Part shown: piece by piece, positions 46,961-60,500 of the stretch | How the letters are laid out: each line of letters starts with the position of its first letter | Position numbering within the stretch: position 1 is the stretch's first letter | DNA from: Bradysia coprophila | Lineage: Eukaryota > Arthropoda > Insecta > Diptera > Sciaridae | Length of the DNA stretch: 64,000 nt | Assembly (NCBI RefSeq): GCF_014529535.1 | Contig: NW_023503409.1 | Span: 5,084,390-5,148,389 of the forward strand | Direction of reading: 5' to 3' | Program-made: the position numbers and the translations under genes | The notes under the pieces: generated by a model | Databases searched by the model: none | What the model saw: only the letters and a program-made list of their open reading frames with translations | Told to the model about the DNA's origin: nothing

Positions 46961-49900
46961 GTTTGCGAATATTTGGTGACAAAATGGTTTACGGTGCACG
47001 GAATTTCGACATTTTCTTTCATACTGAGATATGAATGGTTCAATTGTGACTGAAAACAAGATAGCTCTTTATCTCACTATTGCAGAGGCGCCGACAAAAG
47101 AGGTAAAGCATCAATTAATGAAGGTCGCAGCGATGAAGAATATTGCAATTATATGAAACGAATTACTGTTCGTTCTTTTGTGGTGACGGTGAAGAAAGTT
47201 GAAGAAAGTGAACTTTTTACAGCAATTTTGTACAAAAGCGAGAATGGACAACGGATGATTATCCGAAACGTTTGTGAGATCTTTCAAAAAAATCGACCAC
47301 AGCGCCACCTATTCATTTTCAAAATGTTCGATGCAGTTCGTGTCTTTGCCGTTTAAAGCCTTTAGAGTGGAAAATAGAATTAATAAGCGAAGCAGTAGTT
47401 ACTGATCAGTAGAATACTTCTCCTTCTGAATTTGGCTTGATTTTACAATGGACATCCAAGTTGTTGGTGACTGCATAGAATAATTTGGTTTCCATTTAAT
47501 ATTTCACATCGTTTTTATTAGTCTCTATAGTAAAGAATACTTTCTTTCAAATAAAATTTTCTGAAGTTTTCTTAAACTCTTAAATGAGATTTTAACGGTA
47601 CAATAGACTCTTTAAAAAAGATAGTAATGAAGTTTTATAGTAAATATGCAACGGGAAGATATATTATACTTAAATATACAGTTTTCTTTTAAGATTATAA
47701 TTCATTTTGTGAATATTATTATAGGTATATAGTTCATCTTTCTCTATTGAGTTTTACATGATCAGATCATCGGATATGATAGTTACGCCATTTAGAAACT
47801 ATTTTACTTTCACATTCCTTTCTTGTCGATTAATCATTTTTATCACATAAGAAGATAAATTAGAATCACTGAAGAGCTTGATATAACACAACGATTGATA
47901 AATTTAATTGAAATTCGGTTGAGAGACTAAGTACAATTTTCAGTTTTGAAGCTTAACAAGTACTCTCACCTTCTTTTTGGTCTTAAAGACGTTTAATTAA
48001 GATATTCTTGATATTCTTGCACAGTGACATAAAATGAATTATCGACAAAGATGTGGTTACAGTAGATATGTTGTTCGGTAAGTTTAAACTAAAAATTGAA
48101 AATTTTTGTCTGTTGAAAAGGTACCAATAGAATCAAGGGTTTTTTACTAACAGGTGAACCACTCACCTGTCATTAGGTACTGTGAAGATTGAAAAAATTC
48201 TGCTGATTTTATAATCTCAAGTTATCCGTTATTGTCAACAACGAAGGTATTAACCGATGAGTCGCTCGTAATAGCCAAATGTTTGTAGTAAGAAGATTTG
48301 TTAACTAACACTGATCGATAACTTAAACAAAAGAAGTAACAGATTTAACCGTGATACAGTAGTGATAGGTTTACCGTTCACAACATGGATAATAGTAATT
48401 AGAGTGAATCATTGCTGACGATCTAATATTTGTGAATGAAAAATTCGGAAAATTTCACTAAAATCCTTTACATGCTTCAGACATTATTTCCAAACAATCT
48501 GTCATGAGTCTGTTCAATAAAAAGCATCTATTTGTCAAAATTTGTGTGTGCCTTCGTGATGAGCTCAGAAGTGTCTTAACCTGTTCTTTCAGAACCTTGG
48601 ATGATCTGACGATTATGTGTCACATGTCGTATGATTTATTTGATAAAAATGATTTATTTTGCAGTTTAATGAATTTAACATACCACTAATGAAGTCACCT
48701 ACTGACCTACATTGAACTTTGAAAATAAACTCTGTTCCGACCACACTTTTTTGACATCCTTATGAGAGCCAAACTTAGTCGCTCAGGTTGTTGGAATTTA
48801 ACCCGGAGTATTACAGACAGTTTCGATGGATTAGTAACGTATCAAGTATCTTTGTTGTTACTTCTATCACTAATATTTTATAAAAATATCTTCTCCTCTT
48901 TTGTGCTGACCACCAATGGCAGTATTAAATGCAGTTCATCAAAGTGCAATAAACCCTGATTCTTGGTACAGTCAAGAAAATGATAAATTATTTTGTTTTA
49001 CGTTTCGGTGGATTAACTTTGTTTTTGATTTCAATTTTATCGACCATTACTCATTCATGCTGTACAGAATAATACTCGAAGTTGAGTTGAGTTTCATCAG
49101 AATGGCATGTCCATTTCCCGGTTCGATCTTTCTTTAACAAAAAAAAAGATTCCAACAATTTCATACTTCGTTCCCCGTCATTCTATTAATTATTACGATA
49201 TTCAGTCTTGTATTCAACGGTGTTAAATGATGCAAGATGCTTTGCTTTACTTGCACAATGAAAGAAAAATGATTCAAAAGATCTGCCTTTTTTTCCAGAA
49301 TTTAGACTTAAAATTGTTAAGTTAGTTGACTTTTAGTGTTGAGAGAAGGTACATTTTGAAGGTATTTTCTACGACTAAAAGTGTGATTCTGGGTTCATTC
49401 TTTTTAAAAGTAATTATTTGGTTCTAGAATAATTCTTTAGCATGCGAGTAAAGAATTCATTAGTTTTAATCACTCAATTTCAACAATCAATATAAATCTT
49501 CTTTAACTTTTTATCCAACTCCTCGAAATTTTGAATTTCGATTTTTTATTTCGTCAATTTTAGGTAATATTAGATTTCGCGCGGTATTGTCACTAATTAA
49601 CGTTTTTAATTTTATTGATTTTTTGCTTTTCAAATTTTTTTTTTATGCTGAATACACTTAGTAATGTGGATTACATTTTTATAGTTTCTAATACATTTTT
49701 GTTTTGCTATACTAAGCTTTCTTATTATTTTGCCAAAGTTATTTTACTCAAATCCACTAACTCATTTATTTTTTCAACTGTGCAGTTTTAGGCCGGTCTT
49801 AGCTTAAACCCAAGCTACAAAATTAGTGAATTTCATAGACCGGTAGCTTGAAGGCAAGAAACAAAGTAAAATTATGAAAACAATAAAAGATTAACAAAAG

Positions 49901-51542
49901 CAAACAATGGAAGTATAATACTGAACACATAATTTTAATTTACTACGTTATTCACCGTTGGTAGTTATATCAAATAAGTTCCCCAATTAGCAAAAAAAAG
50001 CATGGCTAGAAAATTTTATAGAAATAATTTTTTGCTTTTTAAAATTTGAATTTTAGCGAATTTCATCGTTATTCTATCCTATCGTCAAAACGACAAAAAA
50101 TAGTCGTCTGAGAACGGGAAAAAAAATATTTACCATTTTGAAGCTGTACTCAAATCTGCCTCCCCTAGGTAAATTTTGTGCATTAATTAACAAAGTTCAA
50201 ATAAATTTTTCAAACCACCATTTCAATAATCTATTACTTCACTCTCACATAATAATCGATGCAAATCTTTGTTATTAACATGCATTTCACGGCTCGGAGG
50301 TCACGGCTTTTTTTAGGAATTTTAATTCTGAAAAAGTTCCGAAAAACGTCGAAAAATAATTTCTGAATTTTGTGGATCTTTTTCAGAATTTTTCGGAATA
50401 TTCAGAATTAAAATTTCTAAAAATATGCCAAGTGGGAGGTGATGTGATATACCAAATCAGAAGTGCGGTGACAGGAAAGTTCGATACAGACGCCATCTAC
50501 TCCTTTCATTAAAATCAATTACATGGAAATTCAGGCTATCTATTTTGAGATAGGCACAATATTTTGACACCCGTCTGAAAGACATTACCTCCTTAGCTTG
50601 CATTTCACTATATGATTCACTACAAGGGAGAGCTCAGTGCATGTGTGTCATCGTTCTCGATAACAGACGACGGGCAGTTTCTGCAGGGGTGCTGAGTATG
50701 CATAGCCATACTAGGAGTGACAAATTTTTTAAACAAAGAACTGGGACAAGAGGACGTGTACCATAGATGGATTTAGACCAGAGTAGTTTAACGTTCCCGA
50801 GCTGTTTGCTAAGTCTCAGGCTTTTCATATTTGATATCTACACTGTAGATTCTACTGATGAATGTGTTTGTTTATAGAACGTAAGAGATTTTGTCATTTT
50901 ATCGTGATGTTCACGTCATTCCTAGAAGGTTTGTCTTCAAGTTATGGAATTTTTCAGTAATATCACAAGTGGAACCGTTGATAAGGTCTCAATGTCAAAG
51001 TAGCTGGCCACGGCAGGAAACTATGGAATGACGTAAAGAGTAATAAAGGTTTGCTTGAATGCTTCCTGCATGTTGGCTGTGTTAGTTCTCTGTCTGATGT
51101 GTAAGGGGATCGATCAATCAGTGCCTTGTCCTTTTTTATTTCTTCCGACCACAACAACAACAAAAAAGGCCATCCAAAAATTAAATATAAAAAATATATT
51201 TTAAACCAAAAGACTATAAAAATAAATTGGACGAAATTAAAAACTAATTTAAGTACCTAGCTGACACGAAATCAATCAAATAAATATTTACAACGCAAGG
51301 CAATTATTATTATTAAAGAAAAATCTTTCACTTAAATATTAATGACAAAAAGACAGTAACTTGGCCTGAACGGTAACCACAAATCTGAGTAAAAAAAATA
51401 ATTATTATTTTTGCTAAGAGTGTTCTCCTGGTTCTATTCATTATCTATTCGGGATCACTAAGAATGACTAACGAAATAACAAAATAAAACAAAAATGGAT
51501 TTGAAATCAAAAAAGAGAGAAAAACTTTTAAAATAAACGCCA
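46961..51542. other. Intergenic and Trpm 3' region, no further gene recognised
   Basis: About 4.6 kb. The segment 46961-47350 would hold the dapF leader and promoter; a plus-strand frame of 67 codons there has no recognisable features. From 47400 to 50300 the DNA is AT-rich without visible exons. A 113-bp inverted repeat is at 50311-50423. From about 51160 to 51542 lies the probable 3' UTR of Trpm. Minus-strand frames at 50634-51163 are short and unrecognised. Confidence 0.5.
50311..50423. repeat. 113-bp inverted repeat
   Basis: The left arm TTTTAGGAATTTTAATTCTG with AAAAAGTTCCG is mirrored by CGGAATATTCAGAATTAAAA with TTTCTAAAAA. The inner parts pair as well, through AAAAATAATTTCTGAA and TTTTTCAGAATTTTT-like runs. 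No target-site duplication was identified. Confidence 0.55.
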
Positions 51543-54500
51543 CTAGCACATGGTTTCATTATACGGTGGATCTTTATCGTCTTCGGTACTACTTTTAATA
51601 TTCGACGACAATTTGGCAATTTCATCTTGCACTAAATTTGTGCTTATCGTTGGAATGGTTCTGTCATCCTTCGATTCATCCGTACTAGTCGAACTACTCT
51701 CCTTCAACGCACCGATCAATTTCGAATTCGTGTTTGACGGTTTCAAGCAACTTTTCTGGACGCCACTTTCAATGATCTTTGGTGACAATTGACCTTGATC
51801 CATGCTGAACTGTTTCTTCAGACCACCGCGCACCTCATTTATCGAATGGCGAATTTCGCCGAACTTTTTAACATTGCAGTTAATGATCGGTACATTATCC
51901 TTGTCATCGACGTAATCCCCGTCAATAACAGTTACATTATGACTATTGTCTGTGTCGATAGACAATTCTAGTGTTAGAGGATTGTCTACGTTGAATGATC
52001 CAGTGAACGAAGGATTTGTTTCATTTGAACTTTGTTTGATCACTTGGTACGGTTGCAGCGAATATTCGGTTTCTGTGCTAGAATTTTTCTGAATGCTGTC
52101 TGAAGACGATTTGAATGGATGAGGAATGGGTTCTGACATCGAGGGGATGAGATAGTTTTGGGATGTCATGACTCGGATCGTCGAATGATCAGCCGATAAA
52201 TTGCGATTGACTGTAGACGTTCGGTCGACGCGAAGTTCATACTCAGCTGGATCACTATCCGGGTCATTCGATTTTGATGGAGTCACTGGAAGTTCAACGG
52301 CGGTTTCACGACGAAGTGGATGTCGATTTGGTAGATCCAGTGATGATCCCTAAATTGGAAAACAAAAATTGTTGCATGAGTTACGGGTATAGTCTGGGTA
52401 AGGAAGGTCTAAGTTCATAGTAGCGACGTCAACTTTTTAGTGGAAGATCCACGTATGCGAAATCTCTTACCTCAAAATTATCGTCTGTTTCTTCGATCGA
52501 TCCGCGGTTATAGAACAATCTGGACAGCATCACATAATCATTTTCTTCGCATTCCTTCAAATGCTGCCGTTCAATCAGTGCCGCAATTTCAGCCTTTGAC
52601 ATGTCATGCACCGTTTTGTCCGAATCACGAATAGAAAGAGTTGGTGATGTTATTGTCTGACAAATGTTCTCTAACTCATCGGTAATGGATGTGTATTGAG
52701 TGTGGAATTTCATTAGAAGATTCCTGTTAGGCTTGACTGATACAACTTTAACAGGAGCTGAAAAAGATACAATTTGATTTTAGATGACAAACAATAAGGA
52801 CTCCCAATCCACTCATACCTTGCTCATTTCCACTATCTGGTTCCGATTGAGTCAAACTAACTTGTCGTCGACTCATTGCACCCGCTGCAATTAGACTAGT
52901 TTGTGATCTTTGTATGTCGTTGTAATTCGAACAGCACTCTGAATTTCTACGAGCCATCGATCTGCGTCGTATTGCATTCCTCTTAGCTGCCTCGAAATTT
53001 AAGTCCGTTATATTTTCCGCAGAACCATCATCGACCAATGTGTGATCATCGCTAGCCTCGAGCGGTGTTAGCGTATCTCTGCTTTCTGTGCTCGTGGTCT
53101 CTTGTCGGATGATATTCAAAAACGGAGGTTTCTTAACTGTATCAGACGAATGGAGATGTTTTTCGTGACAAAAAATGTCGGAATCTTCAGAGAGTATCGA
53201 CTGCTTCCGCGCTTTTGCTATGGGTATCTGGAAAATGTTTAAGAGTTTGAAGTGTGAGACGGAAAAAAGCACGTTTTGTGAGGTCACCTCTCGTAATATG
53301 TCAGTTCTATCCACAGCTTCATCCTCTTCTTGCACCGGTCTCACTTCAAAATGATGGCCATCATCGAAAATGTAAGCGTCTGGCCGCACCTCCGTTAATG
53401 ATCGATTGAATTTAGGTTTACCCGTTACCTAAATCGATTAAGCGATTATCTACAATCGAATTCTGTCAACTGAAACCGTTTTGCCTTACCTGTAGTGTTT
53501 GATGTTCAGAGTAAGTAATTCCTCTTTGACGATTGTCTGTGCTTATATTGCTTGACGAACCATGTAGATTTTCTTGAATAGATGTATGCGCCGACATAAA
53601 TCTATGTATCACAGCTAAAGTAGATAATATTTGTTCTGCCGATTCTTCGACTTTTCGCAATCGAAAATCAATGTTCTAAGTAGCAGAAAGAGAAAAGCAA
53701 TGGCCTGAGTATCACAACATACAATGCGCTAATATTTAGCCGATTTACCTGAACGGTTGCCGATTGAATGTTTTCTTTCTGATTGATGTCTTCAATCTTT
53801 TGCGTCATATTCTCGACCCGATCATTGGTTGCCTTAATCCGTTCATCCGTTGACTGATTGAGCACAATTTCTTGCTCTCTAAAGTATCCTTCCACACATT
53901 CCTCTTCAAAATCGTACAGACGTTCCATATCATCTTTTTCCAAAAATAATTTCAATCCGTTATCACGTGGCAAATCAAACCCTGTTCAGTTGTGGCACGA
54001 ATGTAAAAAAAGAGCCAAAATTAATAACTAAAACAATTTCTTTGCTCGTAGTATTACCGACATTCTCTACCTTTCGCTTTCCGTATAAAATATTTGAGCA
54101 ATGAGTAGCAATGGCTGAAGGCAATCAATGGCGGTGGCAGTACGGGTTTTTGTTGATATTCCATGACTACGGTAAAACGTTGGAACATCCACACCTAAGT
54201 TTATAGAAAGAAAATTTGCGCTTGGATATGCCGTCCGGATTGCAGCTTTGTTAACCAATAAGAAATTAACACAAAATACACGGCAATAGATGACCGAAAA
54301 AAACAGTAATAACGTGGTCTGTCTTGTGGTACTCATCAGAGGAAGGAGTTAAATGGATATCATCTGCTTTACCTGTCACAGACGGCAACCATATTAACAG
54401 TTTAACTGTCTGATCTAATACTTCATTTTTCAGAAGAAGATTTTCAGAGATCTTTTACTTCATTTGTTTTGAACATGATTTTTGCTATATATAAGACCAA

Positions 54501-57500
54501 ATTAGTCAGCCGTCTGTAACAAGTTAAGAGTGATATCGCCAAGACTTCAGGTGATTGGGGAACAAGCGGTCTCCGATTTTAATGAGTGATAGCTCATTCG
54601 ATTCGTCGTTTAATTCTAGCGAACACGTATCTGCCATTTTTTTGAAAAAAAATTTACTTTCTGTGAAAAAGGTTCAAAAGTGAGGACATGTCAGAGGGTA
54701 ACGAAAACAGTTTTTTGGCAATTACTCAAGAAACAATTATTTTAAATTATTGTAATGATGTACGAATGTCGGCCTTGGAAAGACCTACAGGTAGAGTATA
54801 CGCACAGCTTGGTGCGAGTATATCCGCGAGAGTTATTACTAATAATATAGTGAATGTTCTGAGAGTCCGCCTTCTCTGCAGCTTCTATGTTCCGCGGAAC
54901 TGAGTATGGGGTGTTGTAGCTGGCCTCACCCACTATCGTCCCACATATAAATGAAACCAGTACTTTTGTGCTGCAAGCCTACCGAAGTCTTGTAAAAAAA
55001 GTTGGTGCCAAAATGCAGATTTTTTCCTTCTTTCTGTGGGCCCAACTGCTGGAACAGCGTCTGGGACGCTTCTACGGGAATAATTTCATATAGTCTACCA
55101 TTCTGCTTCCTTATACGTTTCGCTATGTCGCGAACATAGATCGTTACAAAATATCCAGTGTTAGTAATATCAAGAGAAAAATTATTAAATTTTTCTCGGC
55201 GGATTTTACTCAAATAAAGTGTTAGCGTGTAGGGCATGATCTCAGGACTCCGGAACAATAATTAGTTTTTTATGTGGAACAATATTTGCTACGGGATGGG
55301 AGTTCGGAAAACCATTTGCTCTCAGTTGATCATATCGTTTTTCAAAACTTCCATCCCGTAGCAAATATTGGTCCGGTTGAAAAACTTATTACTGTTCCGG
55401 AGTCCTAAGATCATGCGCTATACGCTAACACTTTATTTGACTAAAATCCGCTTAGAAAAATTTAATAATTTTTCACTCGAATTACTAACACTGGATATGT
55501 TGTAACGATCTATGTTCGCGACATAGCGAAACGTATAAGGAAGCAGAATGGTAGACTATATGAAATTATTCCCGTAGAAGCGTCCCAGACGCTGTTCCAG
55601 CAGTTGGGCCCACAGAAAGAAGGAAAAAATCTGCATTTTGGCACCAACTTTTTTTACAAGACTTCGGTAGGTTTGCAGCACAAAAGTACTGGGTTCATTT
55701 ATATGTGGGACGATAGTGGGTGAGGCCAGCTATAACACCCCATACTCAGTTCCGCGGAACATCGAAGCTGCAGAGAAGGCGGACTCTCTGATCATTCACT
55801 ATATTTTTAATAATAAATCTCGCGGATCTACTCGCACCAAGCCGTGCGTATACTCTACCTGAAGGTCTTTCCAAGGCCAACATTCGTACAACATTACAAT
55901 AATTTAAAATAATTTTTTCTTGAGTTATTGTCGAAAAACTGTTTTCGGTACCCTCTGACATGTGTTCACTTTTGAACACTTTTCACAGAAAGTAAATTTT
56001 TGTTCGAAAAAGTGAAAGATACGTGTTTCCTAGAATTAAAAGGCGAATCCAACGAGCTATCACTCATTAAAATCGGAGACCGCTTGTTCCCAAAGTTACA
56101 AAAATCACCTGAAGTATTGGCGATATCACTCTTAACACTTTACAAGACTTTGTCAAATTAGAAATTACAAGCCATCCCTCAAGGCTTACAACTCTACTTA
56201 TAAGTTGGAAGTTACCATAATATTGCTGCTTTTCAATAGAAATAAAGGAAAACTAAAAACTGAATTAATTAACCAAATTAAAAATGGTAAACTAAACAAA
56301 CCAAAAATGTACATGAAACGTAAAGAAATACTTTTTTCTCTCATTTACCTGATGCGACACTGCATTCACTTCAATGAAAATGTTGTTGAAAACCGCTATC
56401 AACAGATTTATGAGCAGTATGTTTGCTATCAATAAGTACATGGCCATTGTAATCGGTGTCACCCAGTTACCTACAAAAAAAATTTGTGATAGACAAAATC
56501 GCTCACTTTCCTTTCCACAAAAAAATCAAAGAACCTACCAGTAACACATGGTATTTGCCCAGGACTCTCTCCACAGTCTGGGTAAATATCATCGGCAAAT
56601 ACTTCTCCGTAAAGCATGAAGTATGGCTGATATAACACCTAAAGAATGACCATCGATAAATAGCTTGAAATAATTCAATAACGCGAGGCGCTACTTACAC
56701 CTTTGACCAGACTCCAGCTGGGCTCTTTATGCGGAGCTAAAATTGCTTGTCTACTCACGCCAAAACTGAGCAGTACAACAAGTAAAAGAACCACAAAATA
56801 AATCATATTCTTAACCATTTTACCCATCATGGTAACCTGAAATAAATATAAAATTGAAGATGCACACCAAGAGTGTCGAATTTATGACAAATTACCAGTG
56901 GACCTGTTTTGATGGAATGAAAAAAGCGATTAGAATGGATAATATCGACCAATTAGGGTTCACTAACCTAAATATTTGTTAACTCCCAGGATGTTAAGTA
57001 TTCGTAAGTACCAGTAGATACTATCCAAACAATAGATCACACGTCCTGCATCCATCGTATTCGGCCTAAATCTTAAGGTTAAACCAATAACAAAAAATAT
57101 TATTGCTGCAGCATCGCACGGGTTCCACATATTCCATGCCCATACAGCAAATTTATGTCTACATCGGATCAGGTGTCAATGAGAATACGAAAAAACGAAA
57201 ACATGAAAAGGGATTTTACGTACGATATTGCTACTGGTTCCGAAGAGATAATTTCACGGATTTTCTCACAGCCCATTGTGGTTATGTAAGCAATCGAATA
57301 AACTTCTAAAAACGATTAACAGAAATAAGTAAGACGCCTCCCCCCGTCTGTTGTTATAATTCTTTACCTTGCCATGTTGGTGACGGTGCCATTTTCACCA
57401 AAACCGTGTATGTGAATAGTACCAAAAATATCATGTATGCCATCTGGAACATTCCAATTCCAATTTTAATTCCAAAAATAATTTTGCCGATGCTACAAAG

Positions 57501-60500
57501 ACATTAATTTTTCTATACTTACAGAATCAGCCCAAAATTTAGTTATGGGAGCTGTGTAAAATTCATAAATTTTCTTCTTAAGACGAAGTGGTCGGTGCTG
57601 CTTAATTTCGTAGTCATAAGATATTTGCAGGAACTCCTTTTGACCACAATCAGAATCAGACAGTGAGACCTTACCGAATTCAGAAAATATTTGGAATAAT
57701 TCATTAATTTAAACGGTAAAATGCTAAATGCTAAAATGTTTAGTAGAAATTTGTTACATTTTACAGACTAGGTAGGGTAAAATAGCGTAACCTTTCACAG
57801 ACGGAAATCAATTTTCATTAATTCGATTACTTCACTTTGCACTAAGTATTTCCGACAAATTGCCACAAAACATTTCCCTTCATTTTCCCATTTCTGTCAT
57901 CCTTGTCTGTAAGAGATGCCATATCCGTCTGCAAAAGGTTAATTGAATAAAGTCTACGCTAGCTATAAAAGCCATTCAATGATGAAAGATTTAATGCAGC
58001 AATCTCGATTTTTAAAATGCAAATATATTCAACTGCAATAGTTATTTGTTAACCAAGGGGAGAAAACAAGAAATTTCACCTAGAGCGAAAATTTGCGACC
58101 AGACCGAAGCGAGGGCAGCAATTTCGCTCGAGTTGGAATTTCCTATTTCTCACCGAGGTGAACACAACGTTGTTCATGCTTGCGCTTTGCGAAAATCGGT
58201 ATTTTTGTCCACTTTGAAGAAAATAAAATAAACAGCGTGCTTTGATATATTCAGCCATTTTAGGTCAGAAAATAATCACTTTCTCACCTCAAATGGCGCC
58301 TATCAGAATAACAACAAAATGCCATTTTCATAACGCTTCAGTGGACAAAATAAGGATTTTCGCATCGCTAGCAAGAAAACAATATTTATCAAACGTTCAA
58401 TAAATTCAACTGAATTTCGTGCAACATTGAGGAATGGTAATATAAAATGTTACTCAATTCAAATCTGGTGTAGGGAAATTCATTAACACATCGAACGACA
58501 ACAGTAAAAATGCATTAACGAATCAAAACTTATCGATAAACCATTTCAATCTGTGTTCATAGTTTTCGGAACAGGAAGAAGCAGTCAAACTCATCGGTAA
58601 ATGGTTTAGTTTATTAATGAAGAAGAGAGACTTCGAGGGAAAGAATTAGTGTGTCAATAACGAAATAATGTTTTGTGAAAGGTAACTTATATAGTCTTAA
58701 AGGTTTATTGACACGAGCGAAAATAGTTTCATCGACCTAAGCTACGCGACTTGTATGCATGCTAAAGTTAGTGTTTTATTCGCCACCTGCAAAGTAGAGT
58801 CGAACGTAGCACTTCTGGCCGTGAACGTTACTTTTACAATGTAATAAATACCGAGGATGTAATATGTATTGTACATGCAATATAACACGACTTGCATTCG
58901 AGCTTTCAAGGCTGTAAGTTTTAAGGAGATCGATGAACATAATATGAAGAATAAAATTACAGAAATGAAAATACTAAGGAACTTCGTACCCATCAACTCA
59001 AGCATTCTACTCTATAATATCGTCGAAAAATCAAAAACAAAAGAAAAAATATTCCAAACAATTGGTTCCGGATGTGCCCATCGACTATATGTAAAAATTC
59101 TACCGAGCAATAAATGTAAATTGAAACTAACTTTTGCAACTTCCGATCCAGAAAGACCGACCTATAATTTAACATTTATTATGTTTTTTGTTGCTAAATG
59201 TAAAATATTGAATTGAAATGTTGGGAATAAAACAAAAATGGCAAACTAAAACTACTCTAGAGAAGAAAAACTTTTTTTTTGTAGAAAAATTTGTTGAGAA
59301 AGAGATCCATGATAAAAACACCTGAATGGGGGGATATATGCTGAACATTATATATGTGAAAGTAAAAGGAAGGAAAAATTGTTCTAAAATTATTAAACTT
59401 AAAAAAAGAGATAAATCGAACCAACTTTATTCACATACTTTTCCGTTCTCTTGAACTTTGGTGTCTTTCATCGGATATGGGTCGGCCAAAAGAGCCTAAA
59501 AAGCAAAAAAATTAAATTCACTTGAATATTTAATGTTTTTTGTTTGGTTTTGTTCTAATGTTTGTGTCTGGTGTGTTTGAAATCGGTGCATTTTCATTTA
59601 AAATTTCTTTTTCTTACGTTTATTTATGTGCTGAGTGGTATATGTACACAGAAGACCGAATGGTTTCATAAACACAAAACAGTCGAAATGTGATGAAATG
59701 CGAACCAATATTTTGCGTTATTTACATGGTGAAATTGTATCACCTTCTCGGCTATCTATTTTATATTTCTTATGTGTTTCAAGCGTAATACGTCCTATGA
59801 AGTCATATTATATTCGGCATGAAGCATAACGTCGCTTAACGCCGAGGGTGAGACAGTTTCACAATATATTTTACCAGAATTTTGCAAAAAAAAAGTTTCG
59901 ATGGACGTTGTGGGCAGAGATTTTAAATGACTTTCCATGGAGAATTGGAAAATTGTTGTAAACAGTAATTTTTAGGAACTGACTACCGTTCGGTATTCCT
60001 TCAAAATGCCTGTTATTTTTGTTGATATCATATGGCTTCGTTAAACACAACAATTTTGAATTTTCATTAAATACAAAATATCAAAAATGATCTCATTCCA
60101 TTCGTAAGGTCACCAGCAAAGTCATAATAATTTATAGTCCCTGATTTATGGACCTATTCGTTTAATAGAAAGATTGTGATTGTCACTTATCACAAGGACA
60201 TTTGATCATAAGGTAACGCAAAGCCTGGAAATTATCAGTAACCTTTCGTTAAAAAATGTGGAGTCGACCCTTAAATCACAAGATATTCGTCGACTAATAA
60301 TTATGAGCGAAAATCACAATCTCCCTAATATATCAGCCAATTCAGACGAGCATATATAAACTATAAATGTACAAAGCTGTCGTGCGTAAACATTAGACCC
60401 CATTCACATCTGCCTCCTGCTTAATATGAAAATGTAAAACCGGATTTCAAAACCTAAAGGATGGTTCCGTTCATCGTTTTGTATTGTACCGTTTTCCAAT

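Noticed and set aside
47153-47356. 67-codon plus-strand frame upstream of dapF
   Set aside because: Basic, low-complexity composition and no recognisable domain; it overlaps the probable dapF promoter and leader.
50634-51163. Minus-strand frames of 64-66 codons near the Trpm 3' end
   Set aside because: They have no recognisable similarity or joining splice sites; they may lie in a long 3' UTR or be random.
54498-56161. CAAATTAG as a certain 8-bp target-site duplication of the foldback
   Set aside because: The left copy is part of sequence shared with MITE family C, so the match may be partly coincidental; it is given only as one possible border.
58869-59216. 115-codon plus-strand frame inside a Trpm intron
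   Set aside because: No signal peptide, domain or splice context that I recognise; composition is typical of AT-rich non-coding DNA.
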